Origin: Bermanella sp051277445
GTDB taxonomy: Bacteria > Pseudomonadota > Gammaproteobacteria > Pseudomonadales > Oceanobacteraceae
Reading direction: 5' to 3'
Assembly (NCBI GenBank): GCA_051277445.1
Contig: JBNMQC010000007.1
Coordinates: 1 to 47,810, forward strand
Length of the DNA: 47,810 bases
Shown: piece by piece, positions 26,070 through 33,854 of the stretch
Layout of the letters: every line of letters starts with the position of its first letter
Numbering within the stretch: the stretch's first letter is position 1
Program-made: the position numbers and the translations under genes
The notes under the pieces: generated by a model
What the model saw: only the letters and a program-made list of their open reading frames with translations
What the model was told of the DNA's origin: nothing
Databases searched by the model: none

Positions 26070-26090
26070 GGTGGGCAATACCCACCCTAC
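26070..26090. repeat. Small palindromic element 2 (GTAGGGTGGG type)
   Basis: GGTGGG (26070-26075) and CCCACC (26081-26086) are separated by CAATA. On the minus strand it reads GTAGGGTGGGTATTGCCC, a form often seen as a dispersed palindromic repeat in proteobacterial genomes. Confidence 0.5.
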
Positions 26091-26104
26091 AAATCAATCA
26101 CAAA

Positions 26105-27496
26105 TTAACGAAGCGCCAATTTCTCAGCCGCACGCTTCGCCGCTGCACGCACTTGATTTGGTGCCGTACCACCTAAATGATCACGAGCCGCAACGGAACC
26201 TTCAAGTGTTAATACTTCAAACACGTCATCAGTAATCATGTCGCCAAACTGTTGCAGCTCTTCTAATGACATTTCACCTAGGTCTTTACCAGTTTTAACG
26301 CCATAACCCACAGCGCTGCCCACGATTTCGTGAGAGTCACGGAAGGCTACGCCTTTGCGTACAAGGTAGTCGGCTAAATCGGTAGCGGTTGAGAAACCAC
26401 GAAGCGCCGCTTCACGCATTACGTCTTTTTTCGATACCACAAACGGCATCATGTCCGCGAAGGCGCGTAAGCTGCCGCCCACGTTATCGATGGTATCGAA
26501 TAACGGCTCTTTATCTTCTTGGTTGTCTTTGTTATACGCCAATGGTTGAGACTTCATTAGGGTTAATAACCCCATTAGGTGCCCAAAGATACGACCTGCT
26601 TTACCGCGCACTAATTCAGGTACGTCTGGGTTTTTCTTTTGCGGCATGATGGATGAACCTGTGCAAAAGCGGTCAGGCAAATCAATGAAGTTAAATTGTG
26701 CGCTGGCCCAAAGCACCAACTCTTCGCTGAAACGGCTTAAGTGCATCATGATGGTGGCGCAGGCCGCAGTGAATTCGATGGCGAAGTCACGATCCGATAC
26801 GCTGTCTAGGCTGTTCTCCGTTGGTGCATCAAACCCTAATAGCTCGGCGGTCATGGCGCGGTCGATTGGGTAGGTTGTACCGGCAAGGGCCGCTGCACCT
26901 AGTGGCATAACATTGGTACGCTTACGGCAATCCTGTAGGCGAGCGAAGTCACGCTCTAGCATTTCATTCCATGCTAGCAAATGGTGACCAAAAGTAACCG
27001 GTTGCGCGGTTTGCAAATGAGTGAAGCCCGGCATGATGGTGTCCGCTTCTTTTGTGGCCAGTTCAATCAGGCCCGTTTGTAGGCGGGTGATTTCAGCGCT
27101 CATGTGGTCGATTTCGTCGCGTAGGTACAAGCGAATATCGGTGGCCACTTGGTCGTTACGGGAACGGCCTGTGTGTAGTTTTTTACCTGTGATGCCAATC
27201 TTAGCGGTAAGCGCGGCTTCGATGTTCATGTGCACATCTTCAAGAGCAATGCTCCACTCGAAGTTGCCCGCTTCAATGTCCGCTTTGATTTCACCAAGAC
27301 CCTTTATGATGTCATCACGCTCAGCGTCGGTTAATACGCCAACTTTAGCCAGCATGGTGGCGTGGGCGATGGAGCCTTGGATGTCCTGGGCGTACATGCG
27401 CTGGTCAAATTCAACCGAAGCCGTAAAGCGTTGTACAAAGGCGTCAGTGGCTTCTGAAAAACGGCCACCCCATGCGGAGTTAGTTTGCTGGCTCAT
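26105..27496 (-). CDS. argH: Argininosuccinate lyase
   Basis: 463 residues. It cleaves argininosuccinate to arginine and fumarate, the last step of arginine synthesis. ATG 27496 is chosen because it gives MSQQTNSAWGGRFSE, the usual N-terminus; a GTG 12 nt upstream is less likely. GRSRNDQVATD, the TMPGFTHLQTAQP region and the fumarase-superfamily loop GSSIMPQKKNPD are all present. It is divergent from the algZ-like gene, as argH and algZ are neighbours in Pseudomonas. Confidence 0.97.
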   Translation of the reverse strand: MSQQTNSAWGGRFSEATDAFVQRFTASVEFDQRMYAQDIQGSIAHATMLAKVGVLTDAERDDIIKGLGEIKADIEAGNFEWSIALEDVHMNIEAALTAKIGITGKKLHTGRSRNDQVATDIRLYLRDEIDHMSAEITRLQTGLIELATKEADTIMPGFTHLQTAQPVTFGHHLLAWNEMLERDFARLQDCRKRTNVMPLGAAALAGTTYPIDRAMTAELLGFDAPTENSLDSVSDRDFAIEFTAACATIMMHLSRFSEELVLWASAQFNFIDLPDRFCTGSSIMPQKKNPDVPELVRGKAGRIFGHLMGLLTLMKSQPLAYNKDNQEDKEPLFDTIDNVGGSLRAFADMMPFVVSKKDVMREAALRGFSTATDLADYLVRKGVAFRDSHEIVGSAVGYGVKTGKDLGEMSLEELQQFGDMITDDVFEVLTLEGSVAARDHLGGTAPNQVRAAAKRAAEKLALR

Positions 27497-27556
27497 AAAT
27501 ATTCTCACTTTTGCTCAGCTAGGCTGAGGACGGCTAAATGGGTAAAAATTCGGCGT

Positions 27557-27562
27557 ATTATA
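27557..27562 (-). promoter_or_regulatory. -10 element of the argH promoter
   Basis: A perfect TATAAT on the minus strand lies about 60 nt before the argH start. No good -35 at the standard spacing is visible, so an activator may help. Confidence 0.42.
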
Positions 27563-27697
27563 CAGGATATGAGTCGTTTCAGCACATCCATAGCCGTCAG
27601 GTTGCCACTTATCCGCAAATCGGGTCCCTCAGGCTGAATAGGCTTGAGCCTAATGCGTTAATGGGACAGACTTCAGGGATAATAGGAAGGATGACCT

Positions 27698-28744
27698 GTG
27701 GCCTCTGCAAAACAACTCATTGATGCGAAAGAATTGATACCTGACTTATGTCAGGTGCGTGCTGTGCTGTGGATGATTCTATTTAGCCAGGCACTGGTGA
27801 TCGTATTGATTTTACTATCTTCCGGTGCGCAACACTTTAGTTGGGAGCAGTTTGGCTTATTGTCATTTTATGTGCAGTGGCTAGTTTTAGTGAGCGCTGC
27901 GTGTTTGTGCCGTCTGCGCTTATATATTCCTGCATTGAGTTTGAATCAGTTAACTGCTATGAGCTTCGTATTGATTCAACTGGTTAATTTATTAATAAGT
28001 GTGATCACGCTTTACGGCATGAACGAATTACTGCTGGAAAACTATGGCTGGGATTGGCTCATTAGAAATCAGTTAGTGAGTGCCATATTAGCGGCTTTAT
28101 TGCTGCATTATTTTTATATTCAAATGCAAGGCCGTTTGCATGCTCGTAGTGAATTGCAGTCTCGTATGCAAGCCCTGCAAAGTCGCATTCGTCCACATTT
28201 TCTATTTAACAGTATGAATATTATTGCCAGCTTAATTCATGTAGACCCAGATAAGGCCGAGCAAGCGGTAGAAGATTTAAGCGAATTGTTTCGTGCCAGT
28301 TTAAAAATGGCCGGTACACAAACGACGCTGCAGCAAGAAATAGAGCTATGTAAAAAATACGTTAATATTGAACAAATACGCTTAGGTGAGCGCTTATCTG
28401 TACAGTGGCAGGTGAGTGCTCAACAGAACAGTAGTATCCCATTATTGACTCTGCAGCCTTTGATCGAAAATGCGATTTATCATGGTATCGCTCCCAGTGA
28501 AAAAGGAGGGGTGGTGAGCATCGATATTTATATGGAGCAGTCACGTTTGCATATTAAAGTGAGTAATCCAATATGTACGTCTCAACATCAACGCCATGAA
28601 AGCGGTAATCAAATGGCGCTGGAGAATATTCAGCATCGTTTGCAAGCCCTGTATGGAAATGATGCGAGCAGTACCACAGAACACGCAGAGAAAACCTTTA
28701 CGATTCACCTTCATTATAATCATCAAACTCAAGTCGCCTCATGA
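27698..28744 (+). CDS. algZ: AlgZ/FimS-like sensor histidine kinase (LytS type)
   Basis: 348 residues from GTG 27698 with AGGAAGG upstream. Four membrane helices fill about 22-145. The kinase part carries the LytS-type phospho-acceptor IRPHFLFNSMN with His167, then LSELFRASLK and the ATP-binding N box LIENAIYHG. A canonical G-box is less clear. In Pseudomonas AlgZ/FimS works with AlgR on alginate and type IV pili. Its stop overlaps the algR-like ATG by 4 nt, a coupled pair. Naming is by pair structure and argH neighbourhood; targets here are unknown. Confidence 0.82.
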   Translation: MASAKQLIDAKELIPDLCQVRAVLWMILFSQALVIVLILLSSGAQHFSWEQFGLLSFYVQWLVLVSAACLCRLRLYIPALSLNQLTAMSFVLIQLVNLLISVITLYGMNELLLENYGWDWLIRNQLVSAILAALLLHYFYIQMQGRLHARSELQSRMQALQSRIRPHFLFNSMNIIASLIHVDPDKAEQAVEDLSELFRASLKMAGTQTTLQQEIELCKKYVNIEQIRLGERLSVQWQVSAQQNSSIPLLTLQPLIENAIYHGIAPSEKGGVVSIDIYMEQSRLHIKVSNPICTSQHQRHESGNQMALENIQHRLQALYGNDASSTTEHAEKTFTIHLHYNHQTQVAS

Positions 28745-29463
28745 ATGTATTAATTGTCGATGACGAAGAATTAGCTCGTAGCCGCTTACAGCGTTTTGTT
28801 GAAGCAGAGAAATTAGGTGATGTGATAGCGCTTGCCAGTAACGGTGTACAAGCCATCGAAGCGGTCGAGAAGTTTTTACCAGATGTGGTATTGATGGATA
28901 TACAGATGCCCACCATGGACGGCCTTGAAGCTGCTCGCCACCTTGCGCAACTTGATACACCCCCAGCCATTATTTTTTGTACAGCCTATGATGAGTTTGC
29001 TATCGAAGCGTTTAACGTGCAAGCGGTAGGCTATTTATTAAAACCCGTGCGTAAAGACGAATTAAGAGCGGCATTTTCTCGTTTGGATAAAATCAATAAA
29101 GCGCAATCAGTGGCGTTACATAAAGACGCCTGTCGAAGTCATGTTAGCGCTAAAACCCATCAAGGTTTAGAGTTGGTGGCGGTTGAAAATATTGTATTGT
29201 TTAAAGCAGAGCAAAAATACATTTCGGTGATTCATAAAAACGGTGGCGTATTGATTGATGAGCCACTAAAAGATTTAGAAGAAGAATTTTCCGAAAAATT
29301 TATTCGTGTGCATCGCAATTCCCTTGTGCGTAAAACGTCAATTCAAGGCTTGGAAAAATTAGAGGATGGCAGTGTTGCGTTGCGCTTGAATGGTTATAAA
29401 GAATTGGTGGCCATTTCAAGGCGGCATTTGGCAGAAGTAAGAAAACTAATTAAAGCGATGTGA
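28741..29463 (+). CDS. algR: AlgR-like LytTR response regulator
   Basis: 240 residues. The receiver domain has acidic Asp7/Asp8, phospho-acceptor Asp53 in LMDIQMP and a conserved LKP Lys near 101. The C-terminal LytTR DNA-binding domain (about 140-235) includes ELVAVENIVLFKAEQKYISV and RVHRNSLV. AlgR of Pseudomonas controls alginate, pili and virulence genes. Here it lacks the hemC-hemD neighbours found downstream in Pseudomonas. It faces hisF convergently. Confidence 0.85.
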   Translation: MNVLIVDDEELARSRLQRFVEAEKLGDVIALASNGVQAIEAVEKFLPDVVLMDIQMPTMDGLEAARHLAQLDTPPAIIFCTAYDEFAIEAFNVQAVGYLLKPVRKDELRAAFSRLDKINKAQSVALHKDACRSHVSAKTHQGLELVAVENIVLFKAEQKYISVIHKNGGVLIDEPLKDLEEEFSEKFIRVHRNSLVRKTSIQGLEKLEDGSVALRLNGYKELVAISRRHLAEVRKLIKAM

Positions 29464-29485
29464 GGGCTAAAATGAAAATTGGCAA

Positions 29486-29513
29486 GATGGGCTAGAAAAG
29501 AACGTAACCCATC
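29486..29513. repeat. GATGGG palindromic repeat, degenerate copy
   Basis: GATGGGCTA (29486-29494) and TAACCCATC (29505-29513) are near-inverted repeats. The element resembles the better copy at 30463-30494 and lies between the convergent ends of algR and hisF, where it could also act as a terminator. Confidence 0.5.
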
Positions 29514-29534
29514 GTACCGTTTTAATTGAGATTG

Positions 29535-30308
29535 CTAAAGTCTAACCTCAATGCCTTGCGCTTGCATATGCTCTTTGGCTTCTTGCACGGTGTGCTCACC
29601 AAAATGAAAGATACTGGCGGCTAACACAGCATCTGCTTTGCCTAAGGTCACGCCGTCGGCTAAATGCTGTAAGTTGCCCACGCCGCCTGAGGCGATTACG
29701 GGAACGTTAACCGCCTCTGAAATGGCACGGGTCAGCTCAATATCAAAGCCCGTTTTCACACCGTCTTTATCCATAGACGTTAACAGCACTTCACCAGCGC
29801 CAAAGTCGGTCATTTTTACCGCCCATTCGATGGCGTCAATGCCGGTTGGTTTACGACCGCCGTGGGTAAAAATTTCCCACTTATTTGCTTCACCATCTTG
29901 GCTGACTTTTTTCGCATCAATGGCAATAACAATACATTGGCTGCCAAATTTTTCGGCGGCTTCGCGAACAAATTCAGGGTTAGTAATGGCGGCGCTATTA
30001 ATGGAAACTTTATCGGCACCTGCGTTTAACATGTTGCGAATGTCTTCAATGGCGCGGATACCACCACCTACGGTTAATGGGATAAACACTTGCTCAGCGA
30101 TGGCTTGCACCATATGAATGGTGGTGTCACGGCCTTCGTGTGATGCGGTGATGTCTAAAAAGGTGATTTCATCGGCACCTTGTTCGTCGTAACGTTTGGC
30201 CACTTCTACTGGGTCACCAGCGTCGCGGATGTCGACAAACTGGACGCCTTTCACCACGCGGCCGCCTTCGACGTCTAAGCAAGGTATGATTCTTTTTGCT
30301 AATCCCAT
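29535..30308 (-). CDS. hisF: Imidazole glycerol phosphate synthase, cyclase subunit
   Basis: 257 residues, TIM barrel. With HisH it converts PRFAR and ammonia to imidazole glycerol phosphate and AICAR. N-terminal KRIIPCLDVEGGRVVKGVQF contains the catalytic Asp11 (in 5-24), and the second phosphate-binding half has VLLTSMDKDGVKTGFD with the catalytic Asp near 130. Full length. It is the last his gene of the cluster; hisA, usual between hisH and hisF, is absent. Confidence 0.97.
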   Translation of the reverse strand: MGLAKRIIPCLDVEGGRVVKGVQFVDIRDAGDPVEVAKRYDEQGADEITFLDITASHEGRDTTIHMVQAIAEQVFIPLTVGGGIRAIEDIRNMLNAGADKVSINSAAITNPEFVREAAEKFGSQCIVIAIDAKKVSQDGEANKWEIFTHGGRKPTGIDAIEWAVKMTDFGAGEVLLTSMDKDGVKTGFDIELTRAISEAVNVPVIASGGVGNLQHLADGVTLGKADAVLAASIFHFGEHTVQEAKEHMQAQGIEVRL

Positions 30309-30350
30309 GATTCATTTTTCCCGCTTATTGGAGTTTGTTAATGCTGCGTT

Positions 30351-30411
30351 ATAAATATTTTTTCACTCGTTACATAGCGCTGCTATGCGCCTCGCGAAAA
30401 AAAATATTTAT
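30351..30411. repeat. Long imperfect hairpin upstream of hisF (element A)
   Basis: The left arm starts ATAAATATTTTTT at 30351 and the right arm ends AAAAAATATTTAT at 30411. Internal ATAGC/GCTAT pairing lies at the tip, giving arms of about 28 bp with mismatches. Together with the flank GGAGTTTGTTAATGCTGCG (30330-30348) it resembles the element upstream of hisH. Confidence 0.55.
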
Positions 30412-30462
30412 GCCTTGTCTTAACTACATCCAATATAGCTTACTTATAAAATTATTTCGTAG

Positions 30463-30494
30463 GATGGGTTAGCGAGGCACGAGCGTAACCCATC
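30463..30494. repeat. GATGGGTTA palindromic repeat
   Basis: GATGGGTTA (30463-30471) and TAACCCATC (30486-30494) are perfect 9-bp inverted repeats preceded by GTAG. This matches a dispersed GTAGGATGGGTTAGCG-type repeat seen in many proteobacteria. It lies where hisA would be expected. Confidence 0.6.
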
Positions 30495-30521
30495 AAGTTT
30501 TATGCTAATATTTTCGATGAC

Positions 30522-31181
30522 TTACGCTTGGCCATCCCAATTTAAAAAATTCTCTAACAATTGCAAACCCGCGGTGTGACTTTTTTCTGGGTGAAACTGC
30601 ACAGCGAAGACATTATCTTGGCCAATGGCGGCTACAAAATCTTTACCGTAGTGACCGCGCCCTTGTATGTGGGCTTCGTTTTCAGCGGTGACAAAATAAC
30701 TGTGTACAAAATAAAAACGGCTGTTGTCTTCGATCTTGTTCCACATTGGATGCGCCACTTGAGACACTTGATTCCAGCCCATGTGTGGTACTTTTAATTT
30801 CTCACCGGTTTGCGTGCCTTCCGTCTCGACTAAGTCGTTACCAAAGAATTGCACTTTGCCAGGGAAGTATTTTAAACATTCAACACCGCCGTTTTCTTCG
30901 CTGTGATGCATCATGGCTTGCATGCCGACACAAATGCCTAAAAGTGGTTTGGTTTTGGCCACTTCGGCCACCACTTGGTCAACGCCTAAACGTAGAATTT
31001 CGCCCATGCAATCGCGCATGGCGCCTACACCGGGCAATACGACGTGGTCGGCTTTTAGAATGGTTTCAGGATCAGAAGTCACGATGACGGATGTATCGTT
31101 GCCAGCGTGTTCCAAGGCTTTGGAGGCGCTGTGCAGGTTGCCCATGCCATAATCAATGACTGCACAAATCTTGCTTTTCAT
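30522..31181 (-). CDS. hisH: Imidazole glycerol phosphate synthase, glutamine amidotransferase subunit
   Basis: 219 residues from ATG 31181, which gives MKSKICAVIDYGMGNLHS, the family's N-terminus; a longer in-frame start at 31241 has no support. Class I glutaminase: nucleophile Cys84 in LLGICVGMQ and His in VQFHPEKS near the C-terminus. It supplies ammonia to HisF. GAGAG lies upstream. The gene is separated from hisB by the hairpin element B. Confidence 0.95.
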   Translation of the reverse strand: MKSKICAVIDYGMGNLHSASKALEHAGNDTSVIVTSDPETILKADHVVLPGVGAMRDCMGEILRLGVDQVVAEVAKTKPLLGICVGMQAMMHHSEENGGVECLKYFPGKVQFFGNDLVETEGTQTGEKLKVPHMGWNQVSQVAHPMWNKIEDNSRFYFVHSYFVTAENEAHIQGRGHYGKDFVAAIGQDNVFAVQFHPEKSHTAGLQLLENFLNWDGQA

Positions 31182-31194
31182 GGGTGTTCTCTCG

Positions 31195-31285
31195 CTTTGT
31201 GGAGCTTGCCAATACTGCGTTAACAATTTTCTTGGCGTCACCCAGTGCTGCTTTATACACAGCCAACTGGGTGATCAATGAAATT
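31195..31285. repeat. Long imperfect hairpin upstream of hisH (element B)
   Basis: TCACCCAGT (31238-31246) and ACTGGGTGA (31266-31274) are perfect arms, with GCTG/CAGC inside and weaker AATTT/AAATT pairing outside. The flank GGAGCTTGCCAATACTGCG (31201-31219) matches that of element A in most positions. Both elements lie 16-22 nt upstream of a his start codon. Confidence 0.55.
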
Positions 31286-31306
31286 TAAAAGCGTGTTAAG
31301 GGAAGA

Positions 31307-31900
31307 TTACAAAGAACCTTTCGTTGAAGGAATCATGCCTTCCATTCTTGGGTCCACTTCCATGGCCATGCGCAGGGCGCGACCAAATGCTTTGAACACG
31401 GTTTCAATTTGATGGTGAGCGTTGTGACCCTTTAGGTTATCGATATGTAGGGTCACACCGGCGTGGTTCACGAACCCTTGGAAGAACTCATAAAACAGTT
31501 CGGTATCAAAGCCACCCACGCTGCCACGAGTGAACGGAATTTTATATTCCAAACCAGGGCGGCCAGAGAAGTCGATAACAACACGGCTAAGGGCTTCATC
31601 TAAAGGCACATAGGCATGGCCATAACGACGTAGGCCTTTTTTATCACCAATGGCTTTTGCAAAGGCTTGGCCTAGTGTAATGCCTGTGTCTTCGGCACTA
31701 TGATGGTCATCGATGTGGTTGTCCCCTTTGCAGACAATGTCTAAATCAACCAAACCATGGCGGGCAATTTGATCCAGCATATGCTCAAGGAAAGGCATAC
31801 CAGTATCAAATTGAGCCTTGCCTGTACCATCTAGGTTTACAGAGACTTTGATTTGGGTTTCTGAGGTATTGCGTTCAACCGACGCCGTACGCTGTGCCAT
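31307..31900 (-). CDS. hisB: Imidazoleglycerol-phosphate dehydratase
   Basis: 197 residues, monofunctional (no HisB-N phosphatase domain as in E. coli). It dehydrates imidazole glycerol phosphate. Metal-binding motifs are FLEHMLDQIARHG (39-51), DDHHSAEDTGI (64-74), and HNAHHQIETVFKAFGRAL near the C-terminus. A -10-like TATACT (31937-31932) lies 32 nt before the start. First gene of the hisB-hisH-hisF group. Confidence 0.97.
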   Translation of the reverse strand: MAQRTASVERNTSETQIKVSVNLDGTGKAQFDTGMPFLEHMLDQIARHGLVDLDIVCKGDNHIDDHHSAEDTGITLGQAFAKAIGDKKGLRRYGHAYVPLDEALSRVVIDFSGRPGLEYKIPFTRGSVGGFDTELFYEFFQGFVNHAGVTLHIDNLKGHNAHHQIETVFKAFGRALRMAMEVDPRMEGMIPSTKGSL

Positions 31901-32037
31901 GGTCTAAATCCAAAGGGTAAATAAAAAACCGAGTATACCTTAAACAATCCTCAGTGGTTAGAGCTCAGCGTGCATTGCGCGTAGCGATATCCGCGAATCA
32001 TGGATAGAATGGCGGCCCTGTTTATGGTCGACCTGGG

Positions 32038-32484
32038 ATGAAGGCCTTGCCTATATATTTACAGTGGCTTGAACAGCCATCTGAACAAGATAATTTAGAT
32101 TTAGACAAGCTTTATGCAGATGCTCCTGCTCAATGGTTGCAGTCAGCGCCGCAGATGAAAGGCTCTGATTGGGCTATGAATCAAACCCTCAGTGGTAAGC
32201 GTATCGCCTTGGGCCGATTCAATGACCGCATTGTGTGTGCGGCCAGTCTTGTGGCGCAATCTGATTCATCAAATCAGGCGTATAACTACCAGATTCAGCA
32301 GGTGTGTGTGCGCAGTATTACGCGTCACCGTGGTGTGGCCAAGCAGCTTTTGGTTCGTCTTTGCCAATGGGCCAGTGAAACTCAGTCATCCCTTTTTATT
32401 GAGGATGAGGAATGTGAGCTCTCTGGCTTGTATGAGCTGGGGTTTGTGCAATATTTACAGGGTTGGCGTTATTTGCCTCTGTAG
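32038..32484 (+). CDS. GNAT-family protein, PanZ/PanM-like
   Basis: 148 residues with the GNAT fold; acetyl-CoA loop RSITRHRGVAKQLL (about 99-112). The N-terminus (LEQPSEQDNLDLDKLYADAP) resembles Pseudomonas proteins annotated as acetyl-CoA sensors of the PanZ family, which promote PanD maturation in enterics. The panD gene is not in the window, so that role is inferred. Weak Shine-Dalgarno. Divergent from hisB. Confidence 0.6.
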   Translation: MKALPIYLQWLEQPSEQDNLDLDKLYADAPAQWLQSAPQMKGSDWAMNQTLSGKRIALGRFNDRIVCAASLVAQSDSSNQAYNYQIQQVCVRSITRHRGVAKQLLVRLCQWASETQSSLFIEDEECELSGLYELGFVQYLQGWRYLPL

Positions 32485-32580
32485 TATTGTCTTTAATGTG
32501 AAACAATTAGTTAATTTTGATGTTCTTTATCTTATAAAGCTCAAGAATTACACTAGGCAACATAATTTATGGAGAAAAGC

Positions 32581-33177
32581 ATGTTTCGTTTATTCAGTGT
32601 ATTAGGCCTATTAATGGCCTTGGTGTTGCCTGTTCAGGCACAAGAGCCTCATCCACAAAAAGTGGTGAAGTCAGTCTCGGATGTGGTTCTGGCTGAAATC
32701 CTGGCCAATAAAGAAAAGCTCGATCAAGGGCCTGAGTTTTTACTACAGTTAGTTGAAACTCGCATGTTGCCAATCATTGACCAAGAGCGCATGTCTCAAC
32801 TGGCCCTGGGTAAGTATTGGAAAGATATTAACGACAAGCAGCGTGCGGACTTTTCAGAAGGGTTTAAGCGCTTGTTGATTAAGACCTACGCGGGTGCATT
32901 CAAAGCCTACACGGGCCAAGACGTAACCTACGGTGAGACACGCTTTAACAAATCTGGCGACAAAGCCATTGTAAGTTCCGACATTCATGTGGCTGGCGGC
33001 AGCCCAGTAAACTTGCAATATCGTCTATATCAACCCACACCCGGTCAATGGTTGGTGTATGACGCCACCATCGCTGGCCTTGGTTTGATCCGTACTTATC
33101 GTGCCCAGTTCAATGATCAAATTGAACGTGATGGCATTGATAAAACCATTGCTCAACTGCAATCTGTCCAGCTTTAA
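32581..33177 (+). CDS. MlaC/Ttg2D family periplasmic lipid-binding protein
   Basis: 198 residues from ATG 32581, chosen because GGAG (32571-32574) lies 6 nt upstream; an ATG at 32569 overlaps that site. Signal peptide 1-20 ends at VQAQ. The mature part has MlaC features: DQERMSQLALGKYW, ADFSEGFKRLLIKTYAGAF and a C-terminal GLGLIRTYRAQF segment. MlaC shuttles phospholipid between outer and inner membrane for the MlaFEDB transporter. No mlaFEDB genes are here, so it is an isolated copy. Confidence 0.85.
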   Translation: MFRLFSVLGLLMALVLPVQAQEPHPQKVVKSVSDVVLAEILANKEKLDQGPEFLLQLVETRMLPIIDQERMSQLALGKYWKDINDKQRADFSEGFKRLLIKTYAGAFKAYTGQDVTYGETRFNKSGDKAIVSSDIHVAGGSPVNLQYRLYQPTPGQWLVYDATIAGLGLIRTYRAQFNDQIERDGIDKTIAQLQSVQL

Positions 33178-33202
33178 ACCCCGTCTGTCGCCTTCTTTTA
33201 AT

Positions 33203-33230
33203 AACCGTAAGCTCTAATGGGCTTGCGGTT
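33203..33230 (+). terminator. Possible terminator after the mlaC-like gene
   Basis: AACCGTAAGC (33203-33212) and GCTTGCGGTT (33221-33230) pair over 10 positions with one G-U. The T-tail is short, so support is moderate. Confidence 0.4.
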
Positions 33231-33311
33231 TGCGTTGAAACATAAATCAGCCTAACCTCAATAGTAGTGGTGCTTATCCACTGTACTCATTAATTGCGGA
33301 AAATGTCTTAT

Positions 33312-33854
33312 ATGGCCAAAGGCTGGCGTCATATATGGTTGGTGTTTGTTGTTACTGGATGGCTTGCTGGTGGGTCAAGTAGTGCCTTTAGTGAACTCAA
33401 TACCAATCAAATTAAGTCGGCTTATTTGTTCCAAATCAGTAAGTTTGTATTCTGGCCGGAAGAGCGCAAGCAGTTTGACCACTTTAACTTGTGTTTGCTA
33501 GGGCCTGATACCTATCAAGGCAATCTACAAAAGATGGTGGGGCGCACGGTTTTTAATAAGCCTGTGAAGTTCCGGGCCGTCAATTCCTTAGATGACGCAC
33601 AGCAGTGTCACCTTCTTGTTCTCTCTTCTGCTCAACGAATCAAAACCTCAGAACTCACCGCTTGGTTAAAGAAGCATCCTGTTTTGACCGTTGCGGATGG
33701 TGCCCAGAGCATTGATAAAGCTATGGTGGTGTTTGTACTCGAAGAGCAAAGGGTGCGCTTGCACATTAATATTGATCTAGCCCGTTTGGCGGGTTTGTCG
33801 TTTGCGGCCAATTTACTTGAAGTGGCCAGTAAAATTAAAAAAGGAGGCCAGTAA
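33312..33854 (+). CDS. YfiR/DUF4154 family periplasmic repressor
   Basis: About 180 residues. ATG 33312 is taken because GGA at 33298-33300 lies 11 nt upstream; ATG 33303 is also possible. A signal peptide (IWLVFVVTGWLAGGSSSAFS) is followed by a DUF4154 domain with KSAYLFQISKFVFWPEE and a C-terminal INIDLARLAGLSFAANLLEVA. Two Cys residues could form a disulfide as in P. aeruginosa YfiR, which represses the cyclase YfiN. Its stop overlaps the next ATG as TAATG, matching that job. Confidence 0.88.
   Translation: MAKGWRHIWLVFVVTGWLAGGSSSAFSELNTNQIKSAYLFQISKFVFWPEERKQFDHFNLCLLGPDTYQGNLQKMVGRTVFNKPVKFRAVNSLDDAQQCHLLVLSSAQRIKTSELTAWLKKHPVLTVADGAQSIDKAMVVFVLEEQRVRLHINIDLARLAGLSFAANLLEVASKIKKGGQ

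Noticed and set aside
25035..26104. CRISPR array between ridA and argH
   Set aside because: The repeats are single palindromes of different sequence with no regular spacing.
27021..27527. Plus-strand 168-codon frame opposite argH
   Set aside because: Shadow of argH; Met/Ser-rich composition follows from the antisense codons.
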